Program-made: the position numbers and the translations under genes | Part shown: positions 1 to 6,221 of the stretch, piece by piece | Layout: the number at the start of each line of letters is the position of its first letter | Position numbering within the stretch: position 1 is the stretch's first letter | The notes under the pieces: model-generated | What the model was told of the DNA's origin: nothing | What the model saw: the letters and a program-made list of their open reading frames with translations, nothing else | Databases searched by the model: none | Origin: Pseudobutyrivibrio sp. | GTDB taxonomy: Bacteria; Bacillota; Clostridia; Lachnospirales; Lachnospiraceae | NCBI GenBank assembly: GCA_017557715.1 | Contig: JAFYYE010000266.1 | Location: forward strand, 1-10,091 | Direction: 5' to 3' | Length of the DNA: 10,091 nucleotides

Positions 1-1961
1 ACTGCCGCTACATTTTCAAGCTCAATAGGTGCCTGCCCCGCGTAGGAATTATAGTGACATATATCAAGCATGGCAGCCACAGCATCAAACAATCGTCCCA
101 TAGATGTAGAAGTGACTGAATTGATATTCTTATCTATGGCAGCAATAATCAATCCCTTATTATCATTATCTATCAGATTCTCCAAACGATTTCCATGAAG
201 CATTCCCGCAAGAATGGTGTCGCAGTTTTTCGCTCCTTCATCTCCACCTATAAGCTTCATAGGCTTTAAATGCGCTAGTTGTTCTAGCTTTCCACTACCA
301 TTCCAGACAAAGACTTCGCTTCCCCAGATAGTGCCATCTTCACCGAAGCCTGTACCGTCAAAGGCAAATCCCAGCACTGGCCCTTGCAAATTATGCTCCG
401 CAATAACTGATAGCACATGAGCCTTATGATGCTGAACCTGTTTAAATTTCAGGCCCCTTTCATCAGCTAAAGCCTCACCCATTTTCCTACTGAAATAACC
501 TGGATGTAAATCAGTAACCACCCACTCTGGTTTAAATCCAAAAATCCTCTCCATGGCAGCCATCTCATTTTTATAAAACTTCTGACAGCTGACTGATTCC
601 AAATCTCCCAAGTACTGGCTCACATAAGCCAACCCGTTTTTCACATAGCAAAAGCTGGATTTTAAATCGCCACCTGCTGCAAAAATCTCTCCTGAGATAT
701 CCACAGAAATCGGATTTGGCACATGACCTCGTCCACGGCGAATAAACTGCTGACGCCCTGCTATCACCTTCATTACTGAATCATCCATAGGGCGAAGTAT
801 TCTTCGATTATGGTTAAGAATTGCAACTGGTGTATCACCTAACTCTCCGGAATCCACACGTTCCTGAAGCCAATCTCTCATTCTATCATTATCTATCTCA
901 AGCACATCACCGCTGGCATTTCCACTGGTCATAATTAGCGGCCCACATTCCCTGACAAGCATCATCTGCACCGGATTGCAAGGAAGCATCGCTCCAATAT
1001 CTGGGCTGGTAAGACATACATTTGCTGCCAGGCTCGCACCCTCTTTTCTTTCAAGCAATACAATCGGTCTTGCAGAAGATTCTAGAAGCTTGTTTTCTTT
1101 ATCATTTACATAACAATACTTACGCACCTGCGCAACATCTTCAAACATCACCGCAAAAGCTTTGGCCTCACGATGCTTCATAACTCGAAGTGCCGCCACA
1201 GCATTTTCATCAAAAGGATTACATGCCAAATGATATCCACCAATATCCTTTATTGCCAGAATTCCACCACTAGGTATCAACGTCACAGATGCGGATATTT
1301 CGCCATCTAAATCGTTTTCGTTATAGTTTTCCACGTAGTTATCAACATATTCAGAATTGATAATATTATCTGTATTTTTACACTTTAATCTGATAAATTT
1401 CAGCTTTGGTCCACAGGACTTACAGGCTATGGTTTGTGCATGTCTTCGCCTGTCAGTTTTCCCTGTATATTCACTCTCACAATCAGGGCACATATCAAAA
1501 TCAGCCATTGTAATTGTGTCCCTGTCGTAAGGTAGCTTTTCTATTATAGAATACCTTGGACCGCAGATTGTGCAGCTGATAAATGGGTGCCCATATCTGC
1601 GATTAGACTTATCAAAAAGCTCACGCTTACACTCATCGCAGGTGGCAATGTCCGCAGGAATCAACGGCAGATTATCAGCAACATCATTATCAGATTCTAT
1701 AATCTTAAATCCTTTTTCTAAATCACTTTCATCCACATCAACAACATCAATAGATGTCACAAAACCTCCTGTTGGAACCTCTGTGGATATCTTCTTAAAA
1801 AATCCATCCAGCTGTTCATCGTTACCTGATGCCAGCACAGTCACTATTCCCCCGGTGTTTCTAACCCAACCATCTATATGCAGTTCATCTGCTATTTTCG
1901 CAACAAAAGGGCGGTAGCCAATTCCCTGCACCAGCCCTTTGATTATGTATTTCCTAGTCAT
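1..1961 (-). CDS. hypF: Carbamoyltransferase HypF, [NiFe]-hydrogenase maturation (3' end cut by window)
   Basis: HypF uses carbamoyl phosphate and ATP to make carbamoyl-adenylate and transfers the carbamoyl group to the C-terminal Cys of HypE, the source of the CN ligands of the [NiFe]-hydrogenase active site. It acts in the cytoplasm. The frame is open for 653 codons from ATG at 1961 to the window edge; about 100 C-terminal residues are missing by comparison with usual HypF length (about 750). Domain order is canonical: acylphosphatase (VQGIGYRPF at 11-19, catalytic R17, N35); two zinc fingers with exact C-x2-C-x18-C-x2-C spacing (C108/111/130/133 and C158/161/180/183); a YrdC-like domain (about 195-415, with KHREAKAF and TSGNASG); and a Kae1-like domain with QHHKAH at 510-515 and FDGTG around D535. 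The motif usually read as YEGQA or YEGEA is YAGQA here (640-644). Divergent from the DUF4867 gene. Its presence implies a [NiFe]-hydrogenase encoded elsewhere. Identification is very secure. Confidence 0.96.
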   Translation of the reverse strand, partial: MTRKYIIKGLVQGIGYRPFVAKIADELHIDGWVRNTGGIVTVLASGNDEQLDGFFKKISTEVPTGGFVTSIDVVDVDESDLEKGFKIIESDNDVADNLPLIPADIATCDECKRELFDKSNRRYGHPFISCTICGPRYSIIEKLPYDRDTITMADFDMCPDCESEYTGKTDRRRHAQTIACKSCGPKLKFIRLKCKNTDNIINSEYVDNYVENYNENDLDGEISASVTLIPSGGILAIKDIGGYHLACNPFDENAVAALRVMKHREAKAFAVMFEDVAQVRKYCYVNDKENKLLESSARPIVLLERKEGASLAANVCLTSPDIGAMLPCNPVQMMLVRECGPLIMTSGNASGDVLEIDNDRMRDWLQERVDSGELGDTPVAILNHNRRILRPMDDSVMKVIAGRQQFIRRGRGHVPNPISVDISGEIFAAGGDLKSSFCYVKNGLAYVSQYLGDLESVSCQKFYKNEMAAMERIFGFKPEWVVTDLHPGYFSRKMGEALADERGLKFKQVQHHKAHVLSVIAEHNLQGPVLGFAFDGTGFGEDGTIWGSEVFVWNGSGKLEQLAHLKPMKLIGGDEGAKNCDTILAGMLHGNRLENLIDNDNKGLIIAAIDKNINSVTSTSMGRLFDAVAAMLDICHYNSYAGQAPIELENVAA

Positions 1962-1996
1962 CCCAATATACCTAACCCCAATATTTATCTTATGAA

Positions 1997-2005
1997 ATTT
2001 TAGCA
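1997..2005 (-). promoter_or_regulatory. Putative extended -10 promoter of hypF
   Basis: On the minus strand the sequence TGCTAAAAT gives a TGn extension plus a -10 hexamer matching TATAAT at five of six positions. Transcription would start near 1990, about 30 bases before the hypF ATG. No convincing -35 lies 16-18 bases upstream, which is tolerable for an extended -10 promoter. The ribosome binding site before hypF is weak (a GGGG and an AGG within the 20 bases upstream of the ATG). Inferred from sequence only. Confidence 0.4.
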
Positions 2006-2040
2006 TATTTCAAAGTTTAGATGTGGAAGTAACCAATTTT

Positions 2041-2058
2041 TTAACTTGATTTAGTTAA
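2041..2058. repeat. Inverted repeat TTAACT-N6-AGTTAA in the divergent hypF/DUF4867 intergenic region
   Basis: A perfect 6-bp inverted repeat with a 6-base spacer (TGATTT) sits between the two divergent promoters, about 32 bases upstream of the DUF4867 -10 box and about 36 bases upstream of the hypF -10 box. The symmetry and position suit a dimeric regulator site. The region is AT-rich, so a chance dyad of this size is possible. No matching regulator is known to me. Confidence 0.35.
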
Positions 2059-2089
2059 TTATTGATACAAAATATTCTACATCCGCCTG

Positions 2090-2095
2090 TATAAT
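2090..2095 (+). promoter_or_regulatory. Putative -10 box of the DUF4867 gene
   Basis: A perfect TATAAT lies 41 bases before the ATG, preceded directly by TG. The best-looking -35 (TTGATA at 2062-2067) is 22 bases away, which is too far for standard sigma-A spacing. The hexamer at usable spacing (TACAAA, 18 bases) matches poorly. Transcription would start near 2102. Confidence 0.45.
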
Positions 2096-2124
2096 AATCA
2101 TTAGAATAGTTTTATCGCTATAAG

Positions 2125-2130
2125 AGGAGG
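2125..2130 (+). promoter_or_regulatory. Strong ribosome binding site of the DUF4867 gene
   Basis: A perfect AGGAGG lies six bases before the ATG at 2137 and fixes that start. It suggests efficient translation. Confidence 0.85.
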
Positions 2131-2136
2131 ATAATA

Positions 2137-2781
2137 ATGAAAATTTATAATGTAACAGATCCTGAATTTACAAATTACGGAAGAATAATTGAGGGGTACG
2201 AAGCAGAGAAAAAGGAAATCTTAGATGCATTAAAGAACAACACTCCTGTTCCAGAAGGTACAGAGTACGTTGCTGAAGAAAAAGCACTTCAGAGCTTAGC
2301 TGCAGCTGACAAGATTACAAATTCACTTTTCGGCGGCTCACCAATGCAGTTTGGTTGGTGCAACGGTCACAACACAAAGCTCAACTGCCTTGAGTATCAC
2401 CGTTCTAGCGAAATCAACATGGGTACAACAGACTTCATCCTTCTTCTTGCAAAAAGAGAAGAAATCGTTGATTTCAAGCTTGATTCAAGCAAAGTAAAAG
2501 CATTCCTTTGCCCTGCTGGCACAATGATTGAAGTGTATGCTACAGCTCTTCACTATGCTCCATGCCAGGCTCACAAGGATTCTGGATTCCAGGTACTTGT
2601 AGGTCTTCCAAAGGGTACAAACGTAGGATGTCCTGACTTCCCACGTGTTAACACAGAGGACAAGCTTCTTAGAGCTACAAACAAGTGGCTCCTTGCTCAC
2701 GCTGATGCAAATGAAGCAAAGGACGGCGCTTGGGTTGGAATCACTGGCGAAAATATTGATATCGCTGGGGATTTAAAATAA
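2137..2781 (+). CDS. DUF4867 family protein, cupin-like, function unknown
   Basis: A 214-residue soluble protein with no signal peptide or membrane segment. The sequence resembles what I recall as the DUF4867 family of Firmicutes, whose biochemical role is not known to me. The core shows a cupin-like pattern. NCLEYHRSSEIN (83-94) has E86-x-H88-x3-E92, close to cupin motif 1 with Glu replacing the first His. FLCPAGTMIEVY (123-134) followed by LHYAPCQAH (138-146) resembles cupin motif 2 and supplies H139, C143 and H146 as possible metal ligands. The GWCNG segment at 73-77 also looks conserved. Such a fold is common in sugar isomerases and small-molecule lyases, so a metal-dependent enzyme acting on a sugar or carboxylate is a guess. 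It is a single-gene unit with its own promoter, perfect Shine-Dalgarno and terminator. Family call moderate to good, function open. Confidence 0.78.
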   Translation: MKIYNVTDPEFTNYGRIIEGYEAEKKEILDALKNNTPVPEGTEYVAEEKALQSLAAADKITNSLFGGSPMQFGWCNGHNTKLNCLEYHRSSEINMGTTDFILLLAKREEIVDFKLDSSKVKAFLCPAGTMIEVYATALHYAPCQAHKDSGFQVLVGLPKGTNVGCPDFPRVNTEDKLLRATNKWLLAHADANEAKDGAWVGITGENIDIAGDLK

Positions 2782-2802
2782 AAAATCTTAATTAATGCCA
2801 TT

Positions 2803-2834
2803 GGTCAACTTCTATTAGGGAGTTGACCTTTTTT
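2803..2834 (+). terminator. Rho-independent terminator after the DUF4867 gene
   Basis: A perfect 8-bp stem, GGTCAACT (2803-2810) with AGTTGACC (2821-2828), encloses a 10-base loop and is followed at once by six T. It starts 21 bases after the stop codon and separates this gene from the RNase H gene. Confidence 0.9.
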
Positions 2835-2849
2835 ACTTGCGGCCTGATG

Positions 2850-2858
2850 TGTTAAAAT
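2850..2858 (+). promoter_or_regulatory. Putative extended -10 promoter of the RNase HI/M42 unit
   Basis: The sequence TGTTAAAAT carries a TGn extension and a -10 hexamer matching five of six consensus bases, 43 bases before the RNase H ATG and just after the preceding terminator. No good -35 is present at standard spacing. An alternative is TATATT at 2867-2872 with CTGATG 17 bases upstream. Confidence 0.4.
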
Positions 2859-2901
2859 GTTCTAAGTATATTCTACTAATTCACATCTACAGGAGAATAA
2901 T

Positions 2902-3537
2902 ATGGCGAAAAAAAATTTTTATGCCGTAAAAGTTGGAAAAACTCCAGGCATTTACAAGACTTGGGCTGAATGTCAGGCCAATACTACAGGCTTCTCGGGC
3001 GCTGTTTTCAAGGGCTTCGAGACTTTGGCAGAGGCCGACGCTTTTATGACAGGCACTGCTTCAGTTTCAAGCAATAACACAGCTACTAAGTCTGAGGATG
3101 GTGTTACAAATCTTCCAACTATATACGCATTTACGGATGGCTCATTTAACGTAGCCACTGGTGTATATGGTTTCGGTGGTTTCCTGCACTATAGCGAGTC
3201 GGCTGATGATATCGAAATCAGAGGTAATGGCAACGATCCTGATGAAGCAGTTTCTAGAAATGTTGCTGGCGAGGTACACGGAGCTGTCGCTGCTATGCAA
3301 AAAGCAGTGGAGCTTGGTCTTTCAGAAATGACCCTCTTCTACGATTATGAAGGCATTGAAAAATGGCCTCTCAGATATTGGAAAACCAATAAAAAGATTT
3401 CTATGTTTTACGTGGAAGAATATGATAAAGTAAAAGACAAATTGAAGGTGAACTTCGTTCATGTAAAAGCTCACACAGGCATTCCTGGAAATGAGGCCGC
3501 AGACCGCATGGCTAAGGAAGAAGTGGGCATCGAATAG
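2902..3537 (+). CDS. Ribonuclease HI with N-terminal viroplasmin-like (RNA-DNA hybrid binding) domain
   Basis: The enzyme cleaves the RNA strand of RNA-DNA hybrids, removing R-loops and primers in the cytoplasm. Its 211 residues split into an N-terminal domain of the caulimovirus viroplasmin/RNase H1 hybrid-binding type (about 4-50: FYAVKVGKTPGIYKTWAEC and the VFKGFETLAEADAFM segment), a Ser/Thr/Asn-rich linker (about 51-70), and the RNase H fold (about 72-209). The four acidic catalytic positions are visible: D79 (FTDGS), E124 (GEVHGA), D148 (FYDYEGI) and D201 (NEAADRMAK). H191 is in KAHTG, the usual mobile histidine. The ATG follows AGGAGA (2891-2896) by five bases. The aminopeptidase gene begins 27 bases downstream with no terminator between, so the two are probably co-transcribed. 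The fold and active site are certain; rnhA is a reasonable symbol but several RNase H paralogues carry this domain, so none is given. Confidence 0.93.
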   Translation: MAKKNFYAVKVGKTPGIYKTWAECQANTTGFSGAVFKGFETLAEADAFMTGTASVSSNNTATKSEDGVTNLPTIYAFTDGSFNVATGVYGFGGFLHYSESADDIEIRGNGNDPDEAVSRNVAGEVHGAVAAMQKAVELGLSEMTLFYDYEGIEKWPLRYWKTNKKISMFYVEEYDKVKDKLKVNFVHVKAHTGIPGNEAADRMAKEEVGIE

Positions 3538-3564
3538 TAAATAATTTTTGGAGGACATACATAA

Positions 3565-4602
3565 ATGCAGACAGAAAAATATGTTGATTACATGGTACAG
3601 CAGACAGTAGATATTTTAGGTATCGACAGCCCAACAGGCTTTACTAATAACGCTGCTAAGCACCTTATGAAGGAATACGAAAAGCTTGGCTACAAGCCAG
3701 TTATGACTACAAAGGGTGGCATTCTTGTAGACCTTGGCGGCAAGAACGCTGATGATGCCATTCTTATCGAGGCTCATATGGATACTCTCGGCGGCATGGT
3801 TTGCCAGATTAAGAGCAACGGAAATCTTGCTCTCACACCACTTGGTGGCTTCTCACCTAACAACGGCGAAGCTGAAAACTGCCGCATTTACACACGTGAA
3901 GGCAAGGTCTATGAAGGAACATTCCAGCTTAATGATGCATCTGTTCACGTAAATGATGATTACTCCACAAAGACTCGTGAATTCAAGGGCATGGAAGTGG
4001 TTATCGACGAGGAAGTTTCAAGTGCAGATGATACAAAGAAGCTCGGCATTATGATTGGTGATATCGTTGCATTCGAGCCACGCACAAGAGTTACAGAGTC
4101 TGGCTACATCAAGAGCCGTTTCCTTGATGATAAGCTTTCTGTTGGTATTCTTCTTGGTCAGGCAAAATATCTTGCAGATAATAAGATTACTCCTGAGCGT
4201 AAGGTTTACCATCACATCACTGTTTACGAGGAGGTTGGACATGGTGCCTGCGGTACAGTTCCAGAGGGCGTTACAGAAATTCTTTCAGTTGATATGGGAT
4301 GTATCGGCGAAGGACTTGATTGCAAGGAGACACAGGTTAGCATATGTGCTAAGGATTCAGCTGGCCCTTACAACTACGACGTTGTTTCAAATCTCGTAAA
4401 GGTTGCAAAAGATAACAATATTGATTTTGCAATTGATGTTTATCCACACTATGGTTCTGACGCTGACGCAGCTCTCAAGGCTGGCTATGATGTAAAGCAT
4501 GGTCTTATCGGTGCTGGTGTTTATGCAAGCCACGGCTATGAGCGCTCTCATAAAAAGGGTGTTGAAAACACATTCAAGCTTATTGTTAACTACGTAAAAT
4601 AA
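3565..4602 (+). CDS. M42 family metallopeptidase (glutamyl aminopeptidase/endoglucanase M type)
   Basis: A cytoplasmic dinuclear-metal aminopeptidase of 345 residues, the usual length of the PepA/FrvX/YsdC group, which trims N-terminal residues from short peptides. All expected ligands can be placed: H71 and D73 (AHMDTLG), D188 (SRFLDDK), the E222-E223 pair (YEEVGHG; catalytic base and ligand), D243 (SVDMG) and H323 (ASHGYERSH). The variable insert between the first and second metal motifs (about 80-180) corresponds to the oligomerisation domain typical of M42 proteins. Exact substrate preference cannot be read from sequence. The start is supported by GGAGG at 3550-3554, ten bases upstream, a slightly long spacing. 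It follows the RNase H gene closely, apparently in one operon, with no obvious functional link, and ends at a strong bidirectional terminator. Confidence 0.92.
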   Translation: MQTEKYVDYMVQQTVDILGIDSPTGFTNNAAKHLMKEYEKLGYKPVMTTKGGILVDLGGKNADDAILIEAHMDTLGGMVCQIKSNGNLALTPLGGFSPNNGEAENCRIYTREGKVYEGTFQLNDASVHVNDDYSTKTREFKGMEVVIDEEVSSADDTKKLGIMIGDIVAFEPRTRVTESGYIKSRFLDDKLSVGILLGQAKYLADNKITPERKVYHHITVYEEVGHGACGTVPEGVTEILSVDMGCIGEGLDCKETQVSICAKDSAGPYNYDVVSNLVKVAKDNNIDFAIDVYPHYGSDADAALKAGYDVKHGLIGAGVYASHGYERSHKKGVENTFKLIVNYVK

Positions 4603-4613
4603 TCACAAAAAAT

Positions 4614-4640
4614 GAGGCTTCCCAATCTCTGGGAAGCCTC
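4614..4640. terminator. Bidirectional terminator between the M42 peptidase and nagE-like genes
   Basis: A perfect 10-bp stem, GAGGCTTCCC (4614-4623) with GGGAAGCCTC (4631-4640), has a 7-base loop. On the plus strand it is followed by TTATTTTTT, and on the minus strand by ATTTTTTGTG. It can therefore end both converging transcripts: the M42 gene stops 11 bases before the stem and the nagE-like gene 15 bases before it on the other side. Confidence 0.93.
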
Positions 4641-4655
4641 TTATTTTTTACCCCA

Positions 4656-6101
4656 TTACATTAATTTCTTAATCTCATCAAATACAAACTGAACCTTAGG
4701 TCCTACAACAACCTGAACAGTATTTCTTGATGGACGAACGATTCCAGGCACGCCTGCGCTCTTAATCTTCTTCTCATCAACCAATGTATAATCAGCGATT
4801 TCTACGCGGACACGAGTTGCACAGTAATCAAGCTCTGTGATGTTACCCTTGCCGCCTAAGCCTTCAAGAATAACCTTTGCCATAGACGCGAAATCAGAAT
4901 TTCCAATTTCGATATTTTCTTCTTCTGCCTCAGCATCATCATCTTCACGACCAGGTGTCTTTAAATCAAACTTCGTAATTACGAATCTAAATACTACATA
5001 GTAAATAACAGCAAATGCAAGACCTACTGGGATAAGAATCCAAGGATTAACCGCCATAGGAGCCTTGAAACTCAAAATCCAGTCTACCAAACCTGCTGAG
5101 AAATTAAATCCAACTCTAAATGGAAGCATCGTGCAAACTGCTGCAGAAATACCTGCAAGAACAGCATGTACAAGGTAAAGACCTGGAGCCATGAACATGA
5201 ATGAGAACTCAAGTGGCTCAGTGATTCCTGTGAAGAATGAAGCTATTGCTCCAGCCAACATAAGTGAGTAAACAACCTTCTTCTTTGAATCCTTAGCTGT
5301 GTGATAGATTGCAAGTGCACCAGCTGGAAGACCAAACATCATTACTGGGAAGAAACCTGTCATGTACTGACCTGTCACTCCCTTAACTGCACCATCAGCG
5401 CCTGACCAGAATAATCCAAGGTCATTTATTCCTGCTGTATCAAACCAGAATACAGCGTTTAATGCGTGATGTAATCCAAGTGGAATAAGTGCTCTGTTGA
5501 GCATTACATAGATACCAGCACCTACAGGTCCAAGGCCTAGGATTGCTGTACCAAATGCTACGAGTGCACCGTAGATAACTGGCCATATAAAGTAAAGTAC
5601 TACAGATGCAAGTATTGATGCGATAGCAGTTATGATAGCAACACATCTCTTGCCACTGAAGAATGCCAGCCAGTCTGGCAACTGGGTACTTCTGAAACGA
5701 TTGTAGCAGCTTGAACCAATGATACCAGCAAGGATACCTATGAAGGCATTGCTGATTTTTCCGAAGGCTGCTGGCACCTCAGATGGGTCAACCTTTGTGT
5801 ACATAGCAACTGCGCTTGTACCAAGGAGTGTTGTAATCATCAGGAATGAAACCAAACCTGACAATGCACTTGTTCCATCATGGTCCTTTGCCATACCAAT
5901 TGAAACGCCCACAGCAAAAAGAATTGGAATCTGATCGATAATAGCTGATGCAGCCTTAATCAAAAATGCTGCGATAATGCTATTTGCTCCCCAACCTGTT
6001 GGATCAATCCAGTAGCCGATTCCATAAAGAATACCTGCGGCAGGGAGCACTGCAACAGGTAGCATTAAGGATTTACCGATTTTCTGTAAATACTTCATCA
6101 T
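4656..6101 (-). CDS. nagE: PTS EIICB permease of the glucose/N-acetylglucosamine family, NagE-like
   Basis: A 481-residue membrane permease that takes up and phosphorylates a hexose, probably GlcNAc to GlcNAc-6-P. The EIIC part (about 1-380) contains many hydrophobic segments, FFSGKRCVAI (147-156), the LGLHHALN motif (208-215) and the signature GITEPLEFSFMF (292-303) with E295. The junction FDLKTPGRED (378-387) is nearly the same as that I recall in E. coli NagE, favouring GlcNAc over glucose. A very acidic linker (386-396) leads to EIIB (about 403-481) with phospho-cysteine C427 (DYCATRVRVEI). No EIIA domain is present, so phosphate must come from a separate EIIA. The ATG at 6101 (or the next one at 6098) follows AGGGGG; a longer frame opening with TTG at 6161 has no support. 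It is the last gene of the cluster, 120 bases after mupG, with its own likely promoter. Specificity is inferred. Confidence 0.88.
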   Translation of the reverse strand: MMKYLQKIGKSLMLPVAVLPAAGILYGIGYWIDPTGWGANSIIAAFLIKAASAIIDQIPILFAVGVSIGMAKDHDGTSALSGLVSFLMITTLLGTSAVAMYTKVDPSEVPAAFGKISNAFIGILAGIIGSSCYNRFRSTQLPDWLAFFSGKRCVAIITAIASILASVVLYFIWPVIYGALVAFGTAILGLGPVGAGIYVMLNRALIPLGLHHALNAVFWFDTAGINDLGLFWSGADGAVKGVTGQYMTGFFPVMMFGLPAGALAIYHTAKDSKKKVVYSLMLAGAIASFFTGITEPLEFSFMFMAPGLYLVHAVLAGISAAVCTMLPFRVGFNFSAGLVDWILSFKAPMAVNPWILIPVGLAFAVIYYVVFRFVITKFDLKTPGREDDDAEAEEENIEIGNSDFASMAKVILEGLGGKGNITELDYCATRVRVEIADYTLVDEKKIKSAGVPGIVRPSRNTVQVVVGPKVQFVFDEIKKLM

Positions 6102-6110
6102 AATCTTTTT

Positions 6111-6116
6111 CCCCCT
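6111..6116 (-). promoter_or_regulatory. Ribosome binding site that sets the nagE start
   Basis: AGGGGG on the minus strand lies nine bases before the ATGATG pair at 6101-6096. It supports starting the protein at MMKYLQKIG, the normal N terminus of this permease family, instead of at the upstream TTG. Confidence 0.75.
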
Positions 6117-6173
6117 TTTATAAAGTTGAAATTTTGTAGATTTTTGATTGTCCTTCTTCAATCAATATAAACA

Positions 6174-6202
6174 ATTATAGCATTCTTGTTTTATTATTAG
6201 AA
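6174..6202 (-). promoter_or_regulatory. Putative extended -10 promoter of the nagE-like gene
   Basis: On the minus strand TGCTATAAT (6174-6182) is a perfect extended -10 box. The hexamer 17 bases upstream (TTCTAA, 6197-6202) is a weak -35 matching three of six bases. Transcription would start near 6167, giving a leader of about 65 bases. It suggests that this gene can be transcribed separately from murQ-murP-mupG. No terminator hairpin is evident after mupG, so read-through is also possible. Confidence 0.6.
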
Positions 6203-6213
6203 TATTCTCATAA
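6194..6213. promoter_or_regulatory. 20-bp near-perfect palindrome over the nagE -35 region, candidate operator
   Basis: On the minus strand the sequence TTATGAGAATATTCTAATAA is self-complementary at 18 of 20 positions, centred on GAATATTC. It covers the putative -35 hexamer and lies directly after the mupG stop region, so a bound dimer would block RNA polymerase. Candidate binders are the RpiR/MurR protein of this cluster or a GntR-type NagR encoded elsewhere. Which one, if any, is not determined by the sequence. Confidence 0.5.
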
Positions 6214-6221
6214 CTTAAATT

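Noticed and set aside
214..1917. Plus-strand open frames at 214-420 and 1570-1917
   Set aside because: They lie antisense within hypF, have low-complexity Ser/Pro-rich products and lack ribosome binding sites.
2062..2067. TTGATA as the -35 box of the DUF4867 promoter
   Set aside because: Its 22-base distance to TATAAT at 2090 is outside the 16-18 base range of sigma-A promoters, so only the -10 box is reported.
6102..6161. A 20-residue N-terminal extension of the NagE-like protein opening with TTG at 6161
   Set aside because: There is no ribosome binding site at that TTG and the extension covers the predicted promoter leader. AGGGGG at proper spacing before ATG 6101 gives the normal N terminus of the family.
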